From Bacteroidales bacterium (GTDB lineage: Bacteria > Bacteroidota > Bacteroidia > Bacteroidales > VadinHA17), in contig JALOMO010000024.1 in NCBI GenBank assembly GCA_025455395.1, positions 1 to 33,528 on the forward strand: a stretch of DNA of 33,528 nucleotides. Reading direction: 5' to 3'. Shown here piece after piece: positions 18,750-24,929 of this stretch (its first letter is position 1; each line of letters starts with the position of its first letter). The notes under the pieces were generated by a model. That model saw only the letters and a list, made by a program, of their open reading frames with translations. It searched no databases and was not told the DNA's origin. The position numbers were made by a program, and so were the translations under genes.

Positions 18750-18757
18750 TATTTTTG
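18750..18757 (+). promoter_or_regulatory. Bacteroidetes -7 promoter box (TATTTTTG) between the acyltransferases
   Basis: Exact TAnnTTTG match in the gap between the two acyltransferase genes, with a TTG at 18730-18732 as a possible -33 element 17 bases upstream. It overlaps the longest possible TTG start (18755) of the next gene, favouring a later start and suggesting separate transcription of the second gene. Confidence 0.45.
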
Positions 18758-18805
18758 GTCTTCAATCAAATCATCCGGGTGGATAATCAACTGGAACACG
18801 GGAAG

Positions 18806-19750
18806 ATGGAACCGATAGGTGCAGCGGTTCCTGTACAGGAGCTGATGGATGAGCTTGCCCGCATTGGCATGCTAAGGCCTACCAATTACGGCAACAATGA
18901 AGTCTATCTCTTTGACAGCCGGACCTCACCTCTTCTCATGAACGAGATCGGCCGTATACGTGAGCTCACCTTCAGGCACGCCGGCGGAGGTACGGGAAAG
19001 GCGCTCGACCTCGACGAGTATGACCTTGATCCTGACCATCCTCAGAAGCAGCTTATCATCTGGGATCCTGATAACCGCGAGATAATAGGCGGTTACAGGT
19101 TTATCTTCCCCGGACCAAAAGAAAAGGATTTCTCCGTTAACCGTTTCGCCTCCTCAGCATACTTTACCTTCTCCCGTAAATTCATTCGCAAGTACCTTCC
19201 CCACACTATGGAACTGGGTCGATCATTTGTCAGGCCTGAGTATCAGAGCGCAGCAATGGGACGAAAGAGCCTCTTCGCCCTGGATAACCTGTGGGACGGG
19301 CTGGGGGCAATCATCATCGACAACCGCCAGATCAGGTACCTCTTCGGGAAGGTGACGATGTATACCCATTATAATCAGCAGGCGAGGAATATGATCCTCT
19401 ATTTTATGCTGAAACACTTCCCCGATAAGCATAAGCTCGCTGTCCCATCTGATCCTATCTCAATTGATGTTCATAAGGATGAGATGAAAAAGATTTTCAC
19501 CGGGTGGACTTTCAAGGAAGATCTGAAAATACTGTCACAGGAGGTGCGCAAACTGGGTGAAAACATCCCTCCGCTGATCAATGCCTACATGAACCTATCT
19601 CCAACCATGAAATGCTTCGGGACCTTCATTAATCATCATTTCGGCAATGTGGAGGAAACAGGGATAATGATCACAGTGCGTGACATATATATCGAGAAGG
19701 TCAACCGCCATCTCGCCTCCTACCGCGAAGACTTTGACATTTCGCAATAG
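18806..19750 (+). CDS. OlsB-like GNAT N-acyltransferase (GlsB-like)
   Basis: This is a 314-residue acyltransferase of the OlsB/hemolysin-type GNAT group, which uses acyl-ACP to N-acylate an amino acid. Characteristic stretches are IGRIRELTFRHAGGGTG, KQLIIWDPDNREIIGGYRFI, MELGRSFVRPEYQS and LFALDNLWDGLGAI. This pattern resembles the Bacteroides GlsB protein that makes N-acylglycine as the first step of glycine-lipid synthesis. The longest frame starts at a TTG (18755) inside a promoter box, and a GTG lies at 18779; ATG 18806 (MEPIGAAVP) seems to fit the family N-terminus best. With the upstream PlsC-like gene it forms a plausible two-step aminolipid pathway. Substrate (glycine, serine or ornithine) cannot be told from sequence. 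Confidence 0.82.
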   Translation: MEPIGAAVPVQELMDELARIGMLRPTNYGNNEVYLFDSRTSPLLMNEIGRIRELTFRHAGGGTGKALDLDEYDLDPDHPQKQLIIWDPDNREIIGGYRFIFPGPKEKDFSVNRFASSAYFTFSRKFIRKYLPHTMELGRSFVRPEYQSAAMGRKSLFALDNLWDGLGAIIIDNRQIRYLFGKVTMYTHYNQQARNMILYFMLKHFPDKHKLAVPSDPISIDVHKDEMKKIFTGWTFKEDLKILSQEVRKLGENIPPLINAYMNLSPTMKCFGTFINHHFGNVEETGIMITVRDIYIEKVNRHLASYREDFDISQ

Positions 19751-20037
19751 AGGTTAAAGGTCTGAGGTCTGAAGGTCTGAGGTCTGAGGGTCCTCACGAT
19801 AACCGCATAACCGCAAAACAATTAACACCGATTACCGATCACTGACTTTGTCAGCCGTAGCTTCAGCGGAGGCTGATTACCGAACACCAACCCCCTCACA
19901 TATCACATCTCTACGTTGACGGAAGACCGAAGACGGAAGAAACAATTCGACAATCGCAAATCGCAAATTTTGCTTGCTCCTTGCACCTCAACCTCGACCT
20001 TAACCTCGACCTTAACCTAGCCCCTGCGCCCTGCAAT
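19751..20037. repeat. Intergenic region of short slipped repeats between convergent genes
   Basis: This 287-bp gap is built of simple repeats of several kinds. GGTCTGA occurs four times at 19759-19790, GACGGAAGA-type units at 19918-19940, and ATCGCAAATCGCAAAT near 19953-19968. AACCTCGACCTT-type units lie at about 19985-20019. A TCAGCC/GGCTGA dyad sits near 19851-19876. No gene and no terminator with a T-run were found, although both flanking genes end here. Confidence 0.7.
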
Positions 20038-21879
20038 CTAATAAGCTCTCTCGTTGATCCCCTCCATATAATTGACAAAGGCCTTGTTGGCAACCCTGTT
20101 GCCTCCGGGTGTCGGGTAGTTACCGGTGAAATACCAGTCACCGGTGTGATCAGGACAAGCCTCATGCAGTCCCTCAATCGACTGGTAAACAACCTCCACC
20201 TCAGCTCCTATTCCCGGTGCCTTAAGCATCACGGCAATCATTCCTGAAATTTCAGCGTCAGTGAAGGGAGCATATATCTCCTTTACTGCATTTACCATTT
20301 CGCCGTCAGGCTTCTGAAGCTCTTCAAGAGCCCTTGCGTATACTCCCCTGATGATATCCTCCCGCTCTCTCTTCCTGATAAGGTTTATGGCGGCCTTGAA
20401 GGCTATGAAGTCACCCAGCCTGGCCATGTCAATACCGTAGCAGTCGGGGTAACGGATCTGTGGTGAGGAGGAGACTATTACAATTTTTGCCGGATCAAGC
20501 CTGTCAAGAATGCGTATGATGCTCTCTCTCAGTGTAGTGCCCCTTACAATGGAGTCATCTATCACCACCAGGCTGTCAATACCTCTTCTAATAACACCAT
20601 ATGTGACATCATAAACGTGTTCAACCATGTTCTTACGACTGCTGTCCTCCGTTATGAATGTCCTGAGCTTGGCATCCTTTACCGCTATCTTTTCAATGCG
20701 TGGCCTTACTTCTATGATCTTTTCGAGCTCCGCCGGTGTCAGTGATTTTCCCTTCTTCAGAATGGCGTCTTTCTTCCTGTTATTCAGCCAGTCGTCAATA
20801 CCTTTTATCAGACCGTAGAAGGCGCTTTCAGCAGTATTGGGGATGTATGAAAATACTGTTTTTTCAATATCATGATTGACAGCAGCCAGGACAGGTTTTG
20901 TAAGCGTCTCTCCCAACTTCTTACGTTCCCGGTAAATATTCTTGTCAGTACCGCGCGAAAAATATATCCGCTCAAAGGAACATTTGGCCGGTTCATCTGC
21001 AGGAAGTATCTCCTTTATAGACCACTCTCCCGATGCTTTCACTATCAGCGATTTACCCGGATCAAGTTCATTGACACTGTCGGTCCTGATGTTGAACACT
21101 GTCTGTATGACTGGCCTCTCTGATGCTGCCACAACAACTTCATCATCAGCATACCAGAAAGCCGGTCTTATGCCGGCGGGATCACGCAGCACAAAGGCGT
21201 CGCCGTGCCCCGTCATTCCGGCCATCACATAACCTCCGTCCCAGCGGCGGGCAGCATTGCGAAGCACCTCTGCCAGATCAAGTTCCTTCTCAATAATAGG
21301 TGAGATATCACGCTTGCTGTATCCCTTCTCCTTATAGTACCTGTAGAGTCTCTCAACTTCTTCATCAAGGAAGTGACCTACGTTTTCGAGTATTGTGATT
21401 GTGTCTGAAAAGTCGATCGGATTCTGTCCTATCTCGATGAGGTGATTGAATATCACCTCCATATTGGTCAGGTTGAAGTTCCCCGCCATCACAAGGCTAC
21501 GTGAGCGCCAGTTATTCTCGCGCGTCACAGGATGCACATAATCAATGTTATAGCTGCCGTATGTTCCGTATCTAAGATGACCCAACCAGACATCACAGTG
21601 ATTTGCCTCGATGTCGGGATAAATTTTCGTGAATACCTCCTTAATGGAATTGGACAGGTTTGAACGCTGGCGGTATATATACCTTGTTCCGGGTTTCGCT
21701 CCAATACGGATGGCTGCCAGCCCGGCACCGTCCTGTCCCCTGTTGTGCTGCTTCTCCATCATGAGATACATCTTCTGCAGAGCGTAATCCCATGACCCGT
21801 ATTTATCAATGTAGTATCCCGCGGGCTTAAGCAGTCTCATCAGTGCTATCCCGCATTCGTGCTTTATGCTGTCACTCAT
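20038..21879 (-). CDS. PurF-like glutamine amidophosphoribosyltransferase, long form
   Basis: The protein has an N-terminal class II glutaminase domain followed by a type I phosphoribosyltransferase domain, the PurF layout for 5-phosphoribosylamine synthesis. Cys9 (HECGIA) is the likely nucleophile, so an 8-residue propeptide must be removed. The glutaminase motif NRGQDGAG is at residues 46-53 and the PRPP loop VVIDDSIVRGTT lies near residues 436-447. At 613 residues it is over 100 longer than E. coli (505) or B. subtilis (476) PurF, with extra sequence in both domains (for example WLNNRKKDAILKKGKSLTPA). It probably represents the second, long PurF-like paralogue carried by many Bacteroidetes; whether it is the main purine enzyme is unclear. 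It starts two bases after the SPOR gene. Confidence 0.85.
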   Translation of the reverse strand: MSDSIKHECGIALMRLLKPAGYYIDKYGSWDYALQKMYLMMEKQHNRGQDGAGLAAIRIGAKPGTRYIYRQRSNLSNSIKEVFTKIYPDIEANHCDVWLGHLRYGTYGSYNIDYVHPVTRENNWRSRSLVMAGNFNLTNMEVIFNHLIEIGQNPIDFSDTITILENVGHFLDEEVERLYRYYKEKGYSKRDISPIIEKELDLAEVLRNAARRWDGGYVMAGMTGHGDAFVLRDPAGIRPAFWYADDEVVVAASERPVIQTVFNIRTDSVNELDPGKSLIVKASGEWSIKEILPADEPAKCSFERIYFSRGTDKNIYRERKKLGETLTKPVLAAVNHDIEKTVFSYIPNTAESAFYGLIKGIDDWLNNRKKDAILKKGKSLTPAELEKIIEVRPRIEKIAVKDAKLRTFITEDSSRKNMVEHVYDVTYGVIRRGIDSLVVIDDSIVRGTTLRESIIRILDRLDPAKIVIVSSSPQIRYPDCYGIDMARLGDFIAFKAAINLIRKREREDIIRGVYARALEELQKPDGEMVNAVKEIYAPFTDAEISGMIAVMLKAPGIGAEVEVVYQSIEGLHEACPDHTGDWYFTGNYPTPGGNRVANKAFVNYMEGINERAY

Positions 21880-21881
21880 CT

Positions 21882-22343
21882 CTATTTTTCTGAACTTGTA
21901 AAGGCAATTACGTCCCTGATAAGGTATGCCTCAGGGTACTTTGCCTGTACTGTAAAAAAGATTGTTGCTGCCTCTTCCCTGGTCCTGTAGTCACCGACCT
22001 TCACCTTGAACCAGTTGGGTCTGTCGAATGTAAGGTATGTTTTCACATCAGGAAAGTCTTCCATGAATTTGGCTCTCACCTTATTGGCGTCATCGTTTGC
22101 TGTTCGGTGGCCGCCGCGGTAGATCTGTATGCGCCATCCGTCAACGCCCTTTTTCATGGCATTGGCCATAATATGACGGCTGATAAGTGTATCAAGAGCC
22201 GGGTCCTGATTGATGATTAGCTTTTCCTGCTCGTTTATTGTACGTCCCTCGTTCATTATCTCCAGCACGCTGAAGCTCTCCTGTGCCGCCATGACTATTG
22301 GGGTCAGGATGAAAATGGCAAGAGATAGGAGCCTGTTTTTCAT
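21882..22343 (-). CDS. Small secreted SPOR-domain protein
   Basis: The product is 153 residues with a signal peptide ending near LTPIVMAAQ. The mature part is short and carries a C-terminal SPOR-like domain from about residue 78 (GWRIQIYRGGHRTANDDANK ... FDRPNWFKVKVGDYRTREEA). SPOR domains bind denuded septal glycan strands, so a periplasmic role in division or envelope upkeep is likely. It lies 21 bases after yebC and two bases before the PurF-like gene; its own -7 box sits four bases ahead of the ATG. The specific function is not known. Confidence 0.85.
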   Translation of the reverse strand: MKNRLLSLAIFILTPIVMAAQESFSVLEIMNEGRTINEQEKLIINQDPALDTLISRHIMANAMKKGVDGWRIQIYRGGHRTANDDANKVRAKFMEDFPDVKTYLTFDRPNWFKVKVGDYRTREEAATIFFTVQAKYPEAYLIRDVIAFTSSEK

Positions 22344-22347
22344 TATG

Positions 22348-22355
22348 CAAATATA
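22348..22355 (-). promoter_or_regulatory. Bacteroidetes -7 promoter box (TATATTTG) abutting the SPOR gene start
   Basis: Exact TAnnTTTG match on the minus strand in the 21-base gap after yebC. Only four bases separate it from the ATG at 22343, so any transcript from it would be essentially leaderless. No clear -33 TTG is present. Confidence 0.45.
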
Positions 22356-22364
22356 CTGTTCTTT

Positions 22365-23117
22365 TCAGTCGAGCGCTTCGGCAAGCTCATCCGTTATCTC
22401 AAGGTTGTGATAAACAGCCTGGACATCATCGTCATCCTCAAGCGCCTCAATCAGCTTCATCACTTTCCGTGCCGAATCGATATCTAGAGTCTTTGTCTCT
22501 TTGGGCACCCGCTTCAGCTTGGCTTCCTCAGCCTCTATTCCAAGCGCTTCGATCTTGCGGTTCACGCTTCCGAAGTCATCCTTGGCGCAAGTGACTGTGA
22601 TCATCTCCTGATCTGCAATGATATCTTCCGCACCTGCATCGATAAGCTCCAGCTCAAGATTCTCCAGTTCATGTCCGGCTGCATCTTCTGCATTGATTGT
22701 AAAGACGCCCTTGCGGTCAAAGAGGAAAGTCAACGATCCGTTCGGACCTAGTGCGCCGTTATATTTATTGAAGATATAGCGAATGCTGGCCAGCGTCCGA
22801 TTCGTATTGTCAGTAAGGCCTTCGACAAAGACCGCGATGCCGTTGGCAGCATAGCCTTCATAAGTCATCTCATGATAGGCTTCGGCCTCTGCACCTGATG
22901 CCTTCTTGATCGCCCTGTCAATATTATCCTTGGGCATATTGGCCCCCTTGGCGTTCTGTATCGCCAGGCGCAGGCGTGCATTACCGTTAGGATCAGACCC
23001 TCCCTCACGGACAGATATCATTATCTCTTTGATGATCTTTGTAAAGATCTTTCCCCTCTTTGCATCAGCAGCTCCCTTCTTGCGCTTGATGGTTGACCAT
23101 TTACTGTGACCTGACAT
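22365..23117 (-). CDS. yebC: YebC/PmpR-family protein (transcription or translation factor)
   Basis: The N-terminus MSGHSKWSTIKRKKGAADAKR is the family signature. The body has GGSDPNGNARLRLAIQNAKGANMPKDNIDRAIKK and YEGYAANGIAVFVEGLTDN, all highly conserved. Length 250 residues, close to the usual 240-250. Family members are described as DNA-binding regulators, and more recently as factors that relieve ribosome stalling. The open frame runs 15 codons further to a TTG, but that extension crosses a -7 promoter box, so ATG 23117 is the start. Confidence 0.97.
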   Translation of the reverse strand: MSGHSKWSTIKRKKGAADAKRGKIFTKIIKEIMISVREGGSDPNGNARLRLAIQNAKGANMPKDNIDRAIKKASGAEAEAYHEMTYEGYAANGIAVFVEGLTDNTNRTLASIRYIFNKYNGALGPNGSLTFLFDRKGVFTINAEDAAGHELENLELELIDAGAEDIIADQEMITVTCAKDDFGSVNRKIEALGIEAEEAKLKRVPKETKTLDIDSARKVMKLIEALEDDDDVQAVYHNLEITDELAEALD

Positions 23118-23140
23118 TTTTATGAAAATGTTATCTGATG

Positions 23141-23148
23141 CAAAAATA
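23141..23148 (-). promoter_or_regulatory. Bacteroidetes -7 promoter box (TATTTTTG) for yebC
   Basis: Exact TAnnTTTG match on the minus strand, 23 bases before the yebC ATG. A TTG at 23160-23162 is too close to serve as a standard -33 element. Confidence 0.55.
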
Positions 23149-23202
23149 CATTTTTCTGCCAATCCACCATCCTAACCGTAACGTACGTGGAGACACAATA
23201 TC

Positions 23203-23259
23203 TTTCCCCTCCTGAGTCAGGAGGGGTACGTCCGCCAGTTGGCGGACGGGGGGTGGTAT
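23203..23259. repeat. Two-hairpin palindromic element, copy A (intergenic)
   Basis: Hairpin 1 at 23206-23226 has 10-bp perfect arms CCCCTCCTGA and TCAGGAGGGG with one central base. Hairpin 2 at 23230-23247 has 8-bp perfect arms GTCCGCCA and TGGCGGAC with a 2-base loop. A G-rich tail GGGTGGTAT follows. It lies between the divergent yebC and miaB genes. Copies B (24032-24091) and C (25669-25731) share hairpin 1, a second hairpin and the GGGGTGGT tail. Confidence 0.9.
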
Positions 23260-23357
23260 GTCCCTCTGGATGAATTTAGAGCATCTGCTTTTAAACTTAC
23301 TTTTTTAAACAAACATGCACAAGAACATAAAAACATCCCCTGATATTCATTTATGTA

Positions 23358-23365
23358 TATTTTTG
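23358..23365 (+). promoter_or_regulatory. Bacteroidetes -7 promoter box (TATTTTTG) for miaB
   Basis: Exact TAnnTTTG match 16 bases before the miaB ATG. The region upstream is A+T-rich with no obvious -33 TTG. Confidence 0.5.
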
Positions 23366-23381
23366 TGCCATTGAACTTAAC

Positions 23382-24815
23382 ATGCCAAAGAAATACTACA
23401 TCGAAACCTACGGCTGCCAGATGAATGTGGCTGACAGCGAGGTCGTTGCATCAATACTAGGGGATGCCGGCTACGAGCCTGTAAAGGACATAAAAAAGGC
23501 TGACCTCATATTGGTCAATACCTGTTCAATACGTGAGAATGCCGAACAGCGAGTATGGGGCAGGCTCGACCTCTTCAGGAGTGAAAAAAGAAAACGCCCG
23601 CAGGTGATTGTGGGCGTGCTTGGATGTATGGCGGAGAGGCTGAAGGAGAAACTCCTCGATAGCGACAAGATGGTTGATATGGTTGTCGGCCCCGATGCCT
23701 ATCGCGACCTGCCCATGCTGGTCTCATCGGCCGGTGAAGGACACAAGGCCGTAAACGTTCTCTTATCGCGTGAGGAGACCTATGCAGATATCTCACCTGT
23801 GAGGCTTGAGAGCAATGGGGTGTCAGCGTTTATATCTATCATGCGTGGGTGCAACAATATGTGCGCTTACTGTGTGGTGCCGTATACAAGAGGTGCAGAG
23901 CGCAGCCGCGATCCGCATACAATCGTTCGGGAAGCACAGGAGATATTTGCGAAAGGTTACCGCGAGATAACGCTGTTGGGCCAGAATGTGAATTCCTATT
24001 CATGGACCGGAACGGAAACAGATAACAATGATTTCCCCTCCTTGATAAGGAGGGGTGGACTCCGCCAACCGGCGGAGGACGGGGTGGTATTGTCAAACTC
24101 GCAAACACTCTCAATTGATAATCAAAAACAAATCAACTTCCCCCGATTGCTAGAAATGGTCGCCACCATCGACCCCCGTCTGCGCGTCCGTTTCTCTACC
24201 AGTCATCCGAAGGATCTGTCAGATGATGTATTGCATACTATGGCGAAACATGACAACATCTGCAAGCACATTCACTTGCCGGTGCAGAGCGGCAGCAGCT
24301 CAGTACTCGGGAGGATGAACCGTAAATATACGAGGGAGTGGTATCTGGACAGGATCAATGCCATCAAAAGGATTGTGCCGGACTGCACCCTGTCGACAGA
24401 CATAATAGCCGGATTCTGCGGTGAGACCGATGAGGAGCACCGGGAGACCCTGAGCCTGATGCATGAGGTTGGCTTTGATTTTGCATATATGTTCAAATAC
24501 TCAGAGAGACCTGACACTAAAGCCGCACGACATATGAAGGACGACGTGCCTGAGACTGTCAAGACCCGGAGGCTGAACGATATAATTGCACTGCAGAATC
24601 AGCTATCAGCCAAAGGCAAGAAAGCAGATATAGGCAAAACCTTCAAGGTGCTCGTTGAAGGCAAGGCAAAGAAGCCTGCAGGTGCCATGATGGGCCGCAC
24701 TACCGGCAATAAGGTGGTTGTCTTTCAGGCAGCAGACACCAAACCCGGCGACTATGTTAGTATAACAATTATTAATGCTACTTCGGCTACTCTCCTGGGA
24801 GTTCGGAGGGACTAA
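23382..24815 (+). CDS. miaB: tRNA-2-methylthio-N6-dimethylallyladenosine synthase MiaB, with inserted palindromic element
   Basis: This is a radical SAM methylthiotransferase that adds a methylthio group at A37 of tRNAs. The N-terminal cluster cysteines are Cys12 (YGCQMN), Cys48 (NTCSIRENA) and Cys82 (LGCMAE). The radical SAM cluster is CX3CX2C at Cys157, Cys161 and Cys164 (RGCNNMCAYCVVPYTRG). A C-terminal TRAM-like domain ends the protein. After LLGQNVNSY, about 35 residues (roughly 217-251) are not expected; residues 217-238 (DFPSLIRRGG ... DGVVLS) are the translation of palindromic element copy B. The frame stays open across it. Normal sequence resumes at FPRLLEMVA, so the enzyme may well be active. 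Length 477 residues. Confidence 0.95.
   Translation: MPKKYYIETYGCQMNVADSEVVASILGDAGYEPVKDIKKADLILVNTCSIRENAEQRVWGRLDLFRSEKRKRPQVIVGVLGCMAERLKEKLLDSDKMVDMVVGPDAYRDLPMLVSSAGEGHKAVNVLLSREETYADISPVRLESNGVSAFISIMRGCNNMCAYCVVPYTRGAERSRDPHTIVREAQEIFAKGYREITLLGQNVNSYSWTGTETDNNDFPSLIRRGGLRQPAEDGVVLSNSQTLSIDNQKQINFPRLLEMVATIDPRLRVRFSTSHPKDLSDDVLHTMAKHDNICKHIHLPVQSGSSSVLGRMNRKYTREWYLDRINAIKRIVPDCTLSTDIIAGFCGETDEEHRETLSLMHEVGFDFAYMFKYSERPDTKAARHMKDDVPETVKTRRLNDIIALQNQLSAKGKKADIGKTFKVLVEGKAKKPAGAMMGRTTGNKVVVFQAADTKPGDYVSITIINATSATLLGVRRD
24032..24091. repeat. Two-hairpin palindromic element, copy B (inside miaB)
   Basis: Hairpin 1 at 24035-24055 has 9-bp arms CCCCTCCTT and AAGGAGGGG around GAT. Hairpin 2 at 24060-24077 has 7-bp arms CTCCGCC and GGCGGAG around AACC. 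The tail GACGGGGTGGTAT matches copy A. The element is about 60 bases (20 codons) long and is translated as part of MiaB. Its first base falls on codon position 3. Confidence 0.9.
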
Positions 24816-24929
24816 AGTGAGCTAAAGTGCCTAAAGTGCCTGAACTTTATGAAGAGATGACTGCAGGACCGCAGGACTGCAAGACCGCAGGACAATACAA
24901 CAACTCTGAAACTTTGAAACTCTGAAACT
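24816..24929. repeat. Short-repeat spacer between miaB and the radical SAM gene
   Basis: The spacer is made of slipped words: TAAAGTGCC twice near 24822-24842, then GACCGCAGGACTGCAAGAC-type units near 24866-24892, including the 11-mer GACTGCAAGAC also found at 17650 and 17665. CTGAAACTTTGAAAC and a variant follow at 24906-24935. The last repeat runs into the start codon of the next gene. Confidence 0.75.

Noticed and set aside
19759..19790. GGTCTGA repeats as a CRISPR array
   Set aside because: The unit is 7 bases with no spacers; there are no cas genes nearby.
24030..24130. Possible frameshift or pseudogene in miaB
   Set aside because: The frame is continuous through the inserted element and normal MiaB sequence resumes (FPRLLEMVA), so it is an in-frame insertion and not a broken gene.
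24820..24845. TAAAGTGCC repeats as a second MraZ-like site
   Set aside because: The period is 9 and not 10, the TGG core is missing, and it lies downstream of miaB among other low-complexity words. It does warn that AAAGTG-type words can arise by slippage in this genome.
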